This document shows positions 34,330 to 44,792 of a DNA stretch of 64,000 nt, piece by piece. The position numbers and the translations under genes were made by a program. The notes beneath the pieces are model-generated. The model saw only the letters and a program-made list of their open reading frames with translations, was not told the DNA's origin and ran no database searches. Source of the stretch: Scleroderma bovista (Eukaryota > Basidiomycota > Agaricomycetes > Boletales > Sclerodermataceae); contig JAYMGJ010000087.1 of NCBI GenBank assembly GCA_037178675.1, forward strand, positions 1-64,000, given 5' to 3'. Position 1 is the stretch's first letter; the number at the start of each line of letters is the position of its first letter.

Positions 34330-36830
34330 GCCTATATCGAATGATCCTTATGCAAAGGATAAGCACGACGGACCCTCATCGTAGCCATCTATCGCACAAG
34401 AAGACTATCCTGATGCGAGAAATGAATGCCAATGCAGACAGTCATCTATCACACGAGAACTGCCAAGAAGCAGAAGAAACTGAAGGAATAATGTCAATTG
34501 TGGTATGAGAAAGGAATGCACATGTCTGCAGTCCAACTCCCATACCAGAACGATCAAAGAAGCTGAAGAATTGATGGAGAAACAAAGGAGAAAGAGAAGA
34601 AATGATTTTTAGCGCCCAGTGCTGGCATTCCGATATTTTGAATAGCTCTATCATGTAAGGAACTAACACGACCTAGCTACGCAACTACGAAATATTTCCG
34701 ATCTATGAAGCACTCGAGAGGGCCCGGGCGTTGGTGAGGACGCCTTCCACAGACCTCGGGGTGAGTTATGGTCGGTACCGGGTAACTGGTATCGATCGTC
34801 CTGCGACCGGCAAGACCCACAAAGGGCAGGGCGGACGTATGTCATCTACGACGCACCGAAGCGGCCAGGTTAGATCCCGTGCCCTATGTCCTGAGGCATG
34901 GCCCTCTCAGTGCTTTGCCGCCCCTTGTATTTTAGCTTTGACGTACTCTTTGTACCTTAGATACATTTTCTGCTCGGACATCGAGCCACTCGCGCTTTGA
35001 CGTCATTAGTACTGTACTTAAGCCGCCTGTAGCAGCCTCGAGCAGCAGCAATCCGATTCCCCCCAGTTCCACATTTCACGTCCGAAGTCGTCAGTCTAAG
35101 AAGTCACAAGTTCCCGTCGTATCTACAGCATTCACCGTCCGAGTCCCAAGTCTCTTCCATCTCTCTTCTCCTTCCCACTTCCTGTCCTCTCGAACACCCG
35201 AACCCGCACCTTCCCCTACAATCATTTCTGAAGCTATCAGGCACGTAACTATACCGTCAGAGAGCCTAGAACGTGGTCTATCTGCCTGTCAAGTTCCGAC
35301 GCAAATCTGTTCATTTCCCACAGAGATATTCCCCCCACAATCCAGATGTTCGCTTCATTGCTCACTATGGAGTCCGTATTTTCTCTGGATCATTTCTCTG
35401 CTATTGCTGCAGATCTCCACTATGTCCTACTCTTAGGACAGCCTCTCCCAGAGTTCCCGTGCACTGCCTGGCACATATCTTCCCAGCCTGCTCCCTCAAT
35501 CCCTCTCGTTCTCGGTCAGCGCGTTCTCCTCGTCAGTCCTGCATCAAGGACGTACTTTGGTCATCTTAGGTCTATTGTCAAGCTTGAAAAGTTTTCTCTG
35601 GTCATCTCTGTGTCCCCTGAGCCCTCAGCCTATGGTCCCTTCCTCCCAGATACTTGCCATGTCCATCTTCCTCTGTCGTTTGTCTCGCTTCCCTGGATGC
35701 GTCAAATTCAATACTCTATCCGCTTCCCTACTTTCAGATGACGTCCCCCAGCACCATGACAGTTATTCCCCCCCACTTTATAGTGCTATTAGGAAGAAGA
35801 ACCCTCTCTCGTTCTTTCCCAGAAGAGAGCTCGTCAAGGGAGCCCATGGTTGCGCTTCAGCGGTGCTAGAACACATGCACTATACCTTAGTGTATGCTGA
35901 CCCCCCAAAAGACCTCTGGACCCCTGGTACCCTTCTTGTGGCTGTTTTGTCTCGGATCAATCCCCCTGTTTATCTCAGATCTTCCCCATTGTTGTCCCAT
36001 CAAATTCCTGATGGTACACAGCCCCCCATCAAACTTCTTAGGCTGTGCATCAATGACTCCTTCTGCTGTGCAGTGACTCATCCCTTGCTTACTGATGCTC
36101 TCTTGTCATCAGTATTACTCTATCCCTTTCGCATTTTTGGTATATTACTCAGCTGATGACTCACTCCCTTACCAATCAATCTTGTCATGCAGCTTACTCA
36201 TTCCTTTACTCAGCAGCTTATTCATGCTCCCTATGCTTACTCATTCCTGCTTATCCCTTGCTTACTGATCGCTTACAAACCCCTTACAAAGCTCTTACCA
36301 ATCCCTGACAAATTCTGCTTACTCCCTTCTCTTTTTGTACTTTAATGCTGTGCCCCCCCATGTATTTAAACCCCTGGGCTCAGCCCAGTGAAAAAAGCCC
36401 CAATTGCACGAAATTATCCCTCTCTCAGACTCTCTCAGTCAGTATCCCCTCAGCTCTTTGAGTCTTGTAGGCTTCAGTGAAGGTCTAAAGACTCTGATAT
36501 TCAAGTTTTATTCAATCTATTCAAGTCCAAGTATTTCTCTAGGCTCAAGTGGAGTCTAGCCTGTCAATCCTTCATCTCTCATTGCTTCTGGACGTCAGGA
36601 GCCCCCTTGTCCCCTTGCTGCACCAATCTCTAGGTGTAGTATTGCTGTTTCAGCCTCAGTCAACCCAATCCCCGCTTTGACACTTCCTAGGCTTTAGGAA
36701 GAGTCCAGACCCCTATCCCCTTCGTCTTCTATTACTCCTGTACCCCAGGAGTATCCTGCATCACCGTCTGCCTCACCCTGTTGGTGTAGATCCCCTTTCC
36801 CCCTCCTCAGCATATCCTCTCTGGACACCA
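34330..36830 (+). mobile_element. Probable LTR-retroelement sequence inside the KDZ element
   Basis: Two stretches have the look of LTR promoters and leaders. One is 34880-35270 (CTTTGTACCTTAG, ACTTAAGCC, long CT-rich leader). The other is 36330-36700 (TATTTAAACCC at about 36362, then CT-rich leader). The whole block separates the passenger gene from its likely C-terminal exon at 36902-37282. No LTR pair or target duplication could be defined, so the borders are approximate. Confidence 0.3.
35346..35741 (+). CDS. Unrecognised 131-codon ORF in the LTR-like block
   Basis: It begins MFASLLTMESVFSLDHFSAI and is followed by a CT-rich leader-type upstream region, so expression from the LTR-like promoter is conceivable. 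The residues GQRVLLVSPASRTYFGHL and LVISVSPEPSAYGPFL suggest a small beta-rich fold. No domain is recognised. The frame ends in TGA at 35739-35741 shortly after a TTTCAG that could be a splice acceptor for sequence to the right. It could be a retroelement accessory frame. Confidence 0.3.
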   Translation: MFASLLTMESVFSLDHFSAIAADLHYVLLLGQPLPEFPCTAWHISSQPAPSIPLVLGQRVLLVSPASRTYFGHLRSIVKLEKFSLVISVSPEPSAYGPFLPDTCHVHLPLSFVSLPWMRQIQYSIRFPTFR

Positions 36831-36901
36831 TGGAGGTAAACCACCACTCGCACATTTTCGTAGTCCTTTGTTGGTGTTGTGTTTGGGTTATTACTCCAAC
36901 C

Positions 36902-37282
36902 CAAATCCACACTTTGACTCACAATGCTCCACAGCATGGACCCTACCCGCCAATGCCATATATGCCGCCTCACCATTGTCATGCATACCCTCCAGGCAAC
37001 CCTCATGGCCCTCCATTCCATCCCCAGCCGGAGCACGCAGTACATGGCGACCCCAACGCATCGCGATACCATGATACATATTATAATGGTGGGAATGACC
37101 CGTACACTCCTTATCAGGCCATGCGCACTATCCATTCTATCCTCCTCCACCCCCTCAACTGCATACTGGTCTCGCCCTACATCCGGATGGTCACGCAACC
37201 CTCTTGGCCAGTGCACACCATCCTCCTAACGATCCTGGAGGTGACAAGGAAGTGCATCTCAGGGATACCCAATCAAATGCCT
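36902..37282 (+). pseudogene. Pro/His-rich C-terminal exon, probably of the passenger gene
   Basis: The frame HNAPQHGPYPPMPYMPPHHC continues through GNPHGPPFHPQPEHAVHGD to NGGNDPYTPYQ. After a one-base shift near 37120 it goes on as HAHYPFYPPPPPQLHTG to DTQSNA and TGA at 37280-37282. The Tyr/Pro/His-rich composition fits a disordered tail. Its placement after the passenger gene, with LTR-like DNA between, suggests it is the last exon split off by insertion; this is inference. Confidence 0.35.
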
Positions 37283-37869
37283 GATATAACACTGTATTCG
37301 TCCATTTCTTTGGCACGCCCAGAATTTCTCACGTCTCCTACATTGTACTCAAATTGATGCTTCCAAAATAGCACGTATGTTATGTAGAGGGTCACAGTGC
37401 AATCAATGGAAGGTTGCTGAACATATATTTAGCACAGTGCAATGAGAATGAGCATCAGGAAATCAGTGAGAAATAGATAAAGCATTACCTACCATTTTCA
37501 TGCATGTCAACTGTATCCTGAGATGTCATTCTGATGAAGCAGTAGATCAGGCTAGATAATCCAGGGTAGCGTAGATAGCATTGACCAGATATATTCATTA
37601 TGGGTGAACATGAGCAAGCACATTCCTCAGCTATGTCTGATTACTTTGGCTCACAATGGTGGCCAAGGCCAATTGTCCAACAGAATTTGATTATTTGATC
37701 AAGTATTCCTATTAGTGCACATAAGCTAACCAACCCTCATCTGGACAGTACTGTACAACACTGACCAGTTGTCCCCAACTCTCCCAGACTATTCCAGTAG
37801 TATTGTTTATGTAAATCAATTTATATTATCAATTCTATATAAAATACAAAACTACAGTATATATCCTGT
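37283..37869. other. AT-rich KDZ interior, no gene
   Basis: No reading frame of note. The end (37745-37860) resembles 50560-50760 of the inverted-pair elements: CAGTACTG...CCAGT, CCCAGACT..TCCAGTAG and AATTTATATTA. Part of that element family may therefore be inserted here. Confidence 0.4.
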
Positions 37870-38860
37870 CTATGCTGTGGGTGGTGGTGGTGGTGGGCGT
37901 GGTGTCAACGCAGGTGGTGGTTGGCGCGTTGACATTGGTGGTGGCGGCGGCGGTAGTGGTGATGGTCGCGTCACTGACGCAGGTGGTGGGGTCACGTCGT
38001 CGTCTGCAAGTGGTCATGTCGTCGGTGCTGGTGGTGGGGTCGTCCCCAGGTGGTGGGGTGGTGCGACGCTGGGGGGTGGGACGACGGTGGTGGTCACGTC
38101 ATCGACAGTCGTCGCCGTTTGATGACGCTAGAAGGCGGGGGTGGGACGACGGTAGTGGGGGGTGGTGGTTGCGTTGGTCGTCGACACTGGGGGTCATCGT
38201 CGTTGTCGTCGTCTGACGACGGTGATGGTAGTTGCGTAGTCGCCGTCTGGCGATGGTGGAAGGTGGGGGGTGGGACGACGGTGGTGGTAGTCGTAGTCGT
38301 TGTCGTTGTCATTGTCATTGTCTGACGATGGTGGTGGTTGCGTTGTCGACGCTGGGGGTGGGACGATGGTCGTCATGGTTGCCTGACGAGGGTGGTGGTG
38401 GTCGCGTCGTGGACGGTCGTCGTTGTCGTTGTCGTCTGATGACGCTGGAAGGTGTGGGGTGGGATGACGGTTGTCCATCGTCGTCATCGTCGTCTGACGA
38501 CAGTGGGTCGTGGTCGTGGTCGTGTCGGTCATCGATGCTGGGGGGTGGGGGTCGTTGTCGCCGTTGCCGTCTGACGACGGTGGTGGGGTGGTGGTCGCGC
38601 CGTCGACGCTGGGGGGTGGGACGACGGTTGCCGTCTGACAACGCTGGAGGTGGTGGTCACGTTGGTCATCGACACTGGTGGGGGGTGGGACGACGCTGGT
38701 CGTTGTCATTGTCGTCATTGACCATGGTCGTGGTCGTGGTCGCGCGTTGTCGTCCAGGTGCTGGTGGTGGTCGCATGGCAGTCGTCGTTGTCGTTGTCGT
38801 TGTTCAAGTGGTGGTGAGGGAAGGGGGGTGGGACGATACTGGTGTGGTGGTGGTTGAAGA
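37870..38860 (+). repeat. G-rich GGT/GTC minisatellite, KDZ copy
   Basis: About 1 kb is made almost only of GGTGGTGG and GTCGTCGT runs, strongly G-over-C on the plus strand. Both strands show long open frames (Val/Gly/Arg-rich and Pro/His/Thr-rich), which follow from the triplet-like repeat and are not evidence of genes. The stretch is followed at 38945-38970 by CTACCAACATTTCCTAATAGTA, close to the sequence at 51483-51508 after the similar tract there. Confidence 0.8.
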
Positions 38861-39027
38861 CAGAATGAGGATGAGGGACTTAGAGAGATTTCTTGAAGCA
38901 TCTGTGTTCGTGTTTGTGTTTGTGTATATGATTATATCAGCATACTGACTACCAACATTTCCTAATAGTATCTACCGCTTTCCTACACCAAGAGTGAGTG
39001 GGAACCTTTGACCATTTAAGGTAGGAG

Positions 39028-39138
39028 TGCTACTACACTTTTACTACACCTTTTACTACACTTTTTGGTACACTTTTAGTACACTTTTTAGTACACTTAT
39101 TGTGACACTTTTACTACACTTTTGGTAACACTTTCAGT
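39028..39138. repeat. TACTACACTTTT tandem array
   Basis: About eight imperfect repeats of TACTACACTTTT or (G/T)GTACACTTTT with a 12-18 bp period. Function unknown. Confidence 0.7.
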
Positions 39139-39228
39139 AGTAAGCCTGGGCCACTTTCCAAATGGCAAAGTGAAATGGTTAGGGAGCTGATAGGCTTGAC
39201 AAGAGGGCAAAAGCTGATAAGTGTAGTG

Positions 39229-39450
39229 CCATTCTGGCAGGTTAATTATAATTGATTATATGCTAGAAACATGATGTTAGCAAAATGACCAGGCTCTGCA
39301 ACTCTGTTGAAAGATAGACCATCAAATATAAGTGGGATGCCATTCTGGCAGGTTAACTATAATTGATTATATGTGGGACACATAATGGTAGCAAGATGAC
39401 CAGGCTCTGTAACTCTGTTGGAAGATAGACCATCAAAGATAACAAGATGC
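39229..39450. repeat. 111-bp direct repeat, two copies
   Basis: CCATTCTGGCAGGTTAA at 39229 and 39340 begins two near-identical units that also share GACCAGGCTCTG and GAAAGATAGACCATCAAA. The rest of the KDZ right arm to 40010 holds no gene apart from short chance frames. Confidence 0.75.
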
Positions 39451-39930
39451 CATGTCTGCCCTGCATTACCTACAATAAACCATTCTGATATGCACTTGAT
39501 CATTGTACTCAGTTATGCTAGTTGAATTGTAAGGGTGTTTAATTGCTGATATTTGGGTATATTACAATATCATTCTGATGTATGTTTATAATGTGTATCA
39601 GGAAATATCATTTCTTCCCCAATTTCCTGATGGCCAGAGCGTGGAAAACTGTTCCAGAAAACATATAACCTAAAAGTATGGAAAGTACAGCTAATTAAAG
39701 AAGAAACATAATATCAGAGCATCCATCCATCGTTGGGACATGGTTTGGAAACCGTCACGCGATGGATAAATATGACAGCCTCAGGACGAGGTTAGGTTTG
39801 TATGAGGCTCATAAAGAGGTCACGCGAGGTCATGAGGATACTCCCAATAGATGGCAGAGTATCAGTCAAAATGCTCACGAAGAAGTGCCATCCATCTTTG
39901 GAATTGGCAGGAACCCTCAAAATCCGGAAG

Positions 39931-39978
39931 GGTCTCTGAGACCTATTCATTCGTGCAAAGAAACTAGGTCTCGAGACC
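39931..39978. repeat. Subterminal palindromes, right end
   Basis: GGTCTCTGAGACC (39931-39943) and GGTCTCGAGACC (39967-39978) mirror the pair at the left end of the KDZ element and lie 30-80 bp inside the right terminus. Confidence 0.5.
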
Positions 39979-40010
39979 GTGGGAACATCCAAAAAGTGGT
40001 GCCAAGGGTG

Positions 40011-40018
40011 GAATGTGC
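40011..40018. repeat. Target-site duplication, right copy (GAATGTGC)
   Basis: This is the second copy of the 8-bp duplication. After it the HET gene resumes (CGAGTCGATCCTCGATCGA) as in 5476-5495 of the intact gene. Confidence 0.8.
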
Positions 40019-40994
40019 CGAGTCGATCCTCGATCGAGTCCAGCTCTTCTTTGGGGACGTCCTCTTTGAGAAATTCGATGAATTCGTCGTGACCCATCAA
40101 CACCATTCTATCACAAAACTGGAAGAAGTTCGGGTCATCCGCGAGAATGCTGCCAGTCCGTACGTTGCACTCCCACGCAAAGATGCTTTGGTCATTCGAT
40201 GTGCGGATGATCTCCAGCTACAGACGGTGAAACGCTTTCTTCCCCTCTCCATACAGCATCGGCATGTTCACTTCCAGAAGACCCATCAGCGAGTAAGCTC
40301 TGTCCTCCACTCGTGTCGTCGTACGATTGGCCGCCCACGACATGATCTGAGCAACACATGGACGGTTTCCGCAAAGTCCATGCGTCAATATGTGCTCTGG
40401 AATTCTAGTGATGTTTGCCAAGGTAGGTGCAAGTGTCCTCTTGTCACCTATCCTTTTCCTATTTTTGTTGAAGAATCAGATGTCACTTGGGGCTATCAAC
40501 TCTTGTAGTGTCCACCCACGCGAGAACCACTCCGGCCAGCCATTGAATTTGGGATACCTCTCCTCGTCGCATGCAGTGGGAAAGAGTGGATCGGAGATGT
40601 CATGGAGGTACGCATAGCATACTCCCGCGTTTTCGTACCACCGATACATGGAATTGATGGCCTCGGATAGCTCTGCACTGCTTCGCTTGTCGATGCAGCA
40701 AGTATCGACCCACAACCACTCATATCCGTCCTTCTGAGCCTGCTTGCAGGTATCGAGGATCTTTCGATAGCCATCACGCTGGCGGATTTCATCTCTGTCC
40801 TGTCTGTCCATCTTTGCGAGCTCAACTATCTTGTTATAGTCCACTTCTTCCCCGACCCACCGATGGGACAGAATCGCATACTCTGTTGTTTCATCATCGC
40901 CGAACTCGAGGACTTTGGTGCGACGGTCCACTCGCTTTCTCTCTCTAATCAATCCCTCCCTCTCAAGAAAGGCTTTGACGTTGATCAGGCGCAT
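40011..40994 (-). pseudogene. HET gene B, 5' half with the HET domain
   Basis: It starts at the ATG at 40994 (MRLINVKAF), preceded by the same splice-like sequence as the intact copy. It contains YAILSHRW, WLWVDTCCIDKRSSAE and WFSRGWTLQELIAP, about 90% like the gene at 4015-6456. After LIAPSDI a TGA (about 40476-40478) interrupts the frame, and a TAG (CAG in the intact gene) interrupts it again near 40218. It is cut at 40011 by the KDZ element; the other half is at 18144-19572, 20.4 kb away. A frame of 190 residues with the HET domain alone could in principle still be translated. Confidence 0.8.
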
Positions 40995-42224
40995 GCTGCG
41001 CAAGTGTGCATTTGTTTCAACGGGATCATCAACTGTGGATAATATCACTTACCTCCTTTCACAGAATTGAAAGTTTGTTGGATAGGAACGGTAAACGTGT
41101 AGTTGTGGTGGTAAAGGTGCAGGATAACACGTGTTGCAGCTTCCACTTAACACAGCAAAGCAATTGAGCGCCCTACACCCTTTTTGATCTCCCAGCCTTC
41201 CTTTCGAGTCTCTGGTCTGACTCCAATCACTTCTTGCCATTACAATCAGCGAGCATGTTATGTATCGCTCCAGCGGATGTGATACCGATCGTTACCTGCC
41301 CACTCCGCGGGCCGAGGCAGACACAGCCAAAAATCACCCACAATACATTATGGACAGAAGACAACATACTACCCGAAGTTCCTCGACCATGCACCCGGAT
41401 CACTTGTCTTACACCTCCCACAGTCAACCCACCTAGTGAGTGGCACCGGGAGAGTATCATACCGTGTCGTACCATTGGTTGCGCCAAAATGGTAAGCATT
41501 GGAGGGGCTAATGTACGAGCAGTGGGGGTCAGCGCACCATCCGTCTCAGTCCGAGCTTATGCCGCCACTGGCTGCCCGTGTCACAACAAACTTACATGGT
41601 GTGGTATTCTCTTCATGGGGTTCTCCTCTCCCCAGTGAGCTTTCATGCCCATTACTAGTATATGTCGAATATTTCACTTTTACGGCGACACCAGTGGATC
41701 AGCCGGAAGTTCGGATGTAGGATACTGTCCAACGTATGTTCATGGACAACCCCGATGGAAGGAGGTCGTGCGTGGGCTCGATTACCTCGTTGCTGGACGC
41801 CATTCACGCAGTCAAGTTGATACCCAAGTGGCGGAGACAATCTGCTGCTGTCGTACATGGCTCATAAGCCAAGTGTTGTGACAGCATAGGCGAGTTGAAG
41901 TTAGGTATTAGAATTTAGTTGACAGATGGCGCACTCATGGATGTGTCCACCACCACCCATCCCTTCAATCCCCATCATGAGCCGTCGTCGTCTCGAGACG
42001 CTGATAGAAGCCACCTCGAATTGCTTGTCCAACAGGTGCAAAGTCCGTCACCTTGTCCCTTTTCTTCCCTCACCGTACTTATAGGCTTGCATCTAATTGC
42101 ATATCCCATCTCAGGGCTTCTGTTTATCTGTATGCTCGATTCCTGCTGTTAAGGTTATAGCTGACCTGAACGAAGGCTCTTCTCCTCGTCCAACCAATCG
42201 TTGTCCTATCATTTCGCGAAGGGA
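40995..42224. other. HET B 5' flank, duplicated intergenic module
   Basis: No gene. Collinear with 6457-7654, with small indels; the order HET (minus), spacer, TPR-HET leader (plus) is the same as at 4-7.8 kb. Confidence 0.6.
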
Positions 42225-43260
42225 ACCTTTGGTGAGTTCGTTTTAGGTTCCTCTCTCAAATATCTCACACCAGTGCCCTAAAAGACCAGATATCCGTGAA
42301 TTTCGCTGATCTTCCACCTTTTGTATGAACGAAGACGAAACTAGACGACCGGATCGCCCGAAATCAGAGAAAATTGGGACGTCGCCCTGCAGGATATACA
42401 GTACTGGCAAGACTATGGCCCTTTACAACCTCGCAGATTCCCTGTGTGACAGATTCGTGGAGACAGATGGCATTGCGTATTTAGAAGAGGCCATTGCGCT
42501 GCATCAATCAGCGTTGGACCTCCGTCCGGCTGGTCATTCTCACGAGTCGGCTAAGTTCGCTTGACCAGTTGGCGAGATGTCTTAGCATTCGATTCGAGAG
42601 GGTGGAAGCTGCAGCAGACTTTGACGAGCTTATCTCCCTCCATCGAGCTACTATATTGGACTTCCATCCACAGGGGCATCATCATCATGCAAAGTCTATT
42701 GACAAGCTGCTGCTTCTGGTCCAAAAGCAAATTCAGAGACATGACATGGCAGCTGATTTGGATGAATGTATCTCACTTGGGTGTTCTGCATTAGCATCCT
42801 GCAAACTCGTGAACCCTGGTCATGCTACATATCTTCACGACCTTCCCGACCTTCATGGTAGGTTTCACAACTAGAACTATTTTGACTGGTCAGCAGGTAC
42901 ATCCTGAATGACATATCCCCCACAAACATCATCCCGATCATGTGATGTCTCTTACCACTCTTGCTGTTTCCTTCGGCTAAGGTTCCAACAATAGGATGTC
43001 ACTGCTGATTTAATTGAAGCCGTTATACTGTATCAGGAGGTGTTAGGAGTCTGTCCATCAGGGAGTCTGGCCAGAGTGACACATTTGCACGAGCCTGCAC
43101 GGTATCTATCGGAGAAGTTTACCAAGCTAAGTAGCTGTGTGGACTGACCTGAATGATGCCATCAAGTTCGAGCAAGCAGCGCTAGTATTGGTTTCATCAA
43201 GTCACTTTGACCAGGCCGAGTTTCTCACTAGTCGTACCAATTTTCGTCAACTCCATACAA
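42225..43260 (+). pseudogene. TPR-HET pseudogene, N-terminal part only
   Basis: The promoter-proximal module (CAAATATCTCAC...CTAAAAGACCAGATATCC) precedes a start equivalent to that of the two intact genes, but frames shift repeatedly (near 42400, 42550, 42880 and 42960). TPR motifs are clear: MALYNLADSLCDRFVETDG, ALHQSALDLRPAGHS, then in another frame LISLHRAT and ADLDECISLG. The match ends near 43255, before the HET domain. The copy has only one double TPR unit and is closer to TPR-HET 2 (44793) than to TPR-HET 1. Confidence 0.65.
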
Positions 43261-44792
43261 ATTGAAAACACAGCCTCCACATTTGACTTACAGAGCTTGC
43301 GCTTGGGTTAGTTCGTCCACGTTTTGGGACTCGAACATGGGGCATGGCGTTCTTGCTAAATGGTTGTGGTCCTGCCAGGTACTCAGAGTGGATGTTCCAG
43401 TTATGTATTGTGTGCCAGTTAACCTACACAAACGCTCACAAGTTCGATTCCCCTTGGTAGTGGCAGGCTCAAAAATTTCATCCGATACCTTTATCTGAAC
43501 CTGCCACTCCCACCCACGTTCCACTAACTTCCTTGGCCATAGACCGGACTCACTTGCACGAACGAATTACCTCGGCGCAGTGTCAACAACGCATTGACGG
43601 GAGACATCATTATTTCTGCTTCTGGTGCCGTGCCTTCCAAGTATCGAAGTGTCACTGAATCACTGGGCCGTTTTGCTACATCTGATGCACGGGAAGTCAG
43701 TGAGTCATCACGATTCGTCTGCTGTGGTTCTCGGGTGTGATGTGACTGCCCAGTGTTGCTGCACATCCATTGGTACTACTTTTCCAGACCATCATCGGGA
43801 ATCCCCTCCGTCCCTTGAAGAGCGCATAATATACACCGCTGTTTCTCCCGGTTTATCGAGCATCGATGATCGTCCACGGGAGTCTTACAATAGGTTTCGG
43901 GGTATATGATCATATATGCTTCCTGCTGTGGCTAGTCTACTCGTCCCCTTCGTGCCGAGTCAACTTCCGATGGGTCTTATGTTGGCACGCTGTCCACGGA
44001 CCCCAGTCGCATTCGTAGGTTACCCTGCTGTACTCGTGTGTCAGGTATGTCAACTATTCCTTTGTGAATCATGGGCAATGGTCACCAAGCTAGCGAGAAA
44101 GCATATAATGCACTCATCCTCACTCAGCGTGAGATGCCGTACGAGCTTGGCCAGCGACGGGTCAGAATGAGAAGGACGAAGCTATCGACGAACTCGCCAT
44201 TTTCGCGAGGGGGATCAAGTTTGTGTCTATGAAATGACAGATGACAAACTCGACGCAGGATTGAAGGCTGGGCTGCGGGGATGAACTGGGAAAGCATCGC
44301 AGGTCGCGACTAGCGTGTGGGTGTCGCTGTGGCCAATCATGCCAATGGACTCCCGGTAAGGAAATGAGCTTGTTTGGTCGTGTGTACGCATCTTCAATTA
44401 TGGCCATAGGTCTGTTGAAGTTGGGTATTATTAGCTGACACATTCGTGTCCACTGGCATCACCCATCCCTTCAATCCCCGTCGTCGTCGTCTCGAGACGG
44501 TGATAGAAGCCACCTCAAATTGCTTGTCCAACAGGTGCGAAGTCTGCCTTGTCCCTTTGATCCCATCTCAGGGCTTCTGTCCATCCATATCATAGGTCCA
44601 TTCCCACTGTTAAGGTCATAGCTGACCTGAACGAAGGTTCTCTTCCTCGTCTAACCAATTGTTGTCCTATCAGTTCGCGAAGGGAACCTTTGGTGGGTTC
44701 GTTTTAGGTTCCTTTCTCAAATATCTCACGCTAGTGCCTTAAAAGACCAGACGTCCGTGAATTCCGCTGATCTTTCACCTTGGGTATTAACG
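43261..44792. other. Spacer, then upstream region of TPR-HET 2
   Basis: Positions 43261-44150 hold no recognised gene. A 94-codon frame at 43625-43909 and its antisense have no known motif. From 44270 to 44370 the sequence matches the 8980-9055 and 59990-60070 flanks (GGGAAAGCATCGCA, GTGGCCAAT). From 44390 to 44792 it repeats the leader module of the TPR-HET genes. Confidence 0.5.

Larger units (their letters stand above)
19573..40010 (+). mobile_element. 20.4-kb KDZ transposon inserted in HET gene B
   Basis: The left end CACCTCAGGCACTAGTTTTC and the reverse complement of the right end, CACCCTTGGCACCACTTTTT, align as imperfect terminal inverted repeats, with GGCAC and TTTT conserved. Two GGTCTC-x-GAGA-type palindromes lie near each end (19605 and 19641; 39931 and 39967). 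Eight-bp direct repeats flank the element, and joining the flanks recreates the HET gene order. Inside are the KDZ transposase-Ulp1 gene, a nested Tc1/mariner element, other reading frames, a large passenger gene, LTR-like sequence and minisatellites. All major genes are broken, so the element is no longer autonomous. Confidence 0.8.

Noticed and set aside
18144..40994. Two separate truncated HET genes at 18-19.6 kb and 40-41 kb
   Set aside because: They are complementary halves that meet at the same base and share the 8-bp duplication, so they are one split gene.
43425..43465. tRNA-like B box (AGTTCGATTCC)
   Set aside because: No A box at the right distance, and no T-stem or acceptor pairing could be formed.
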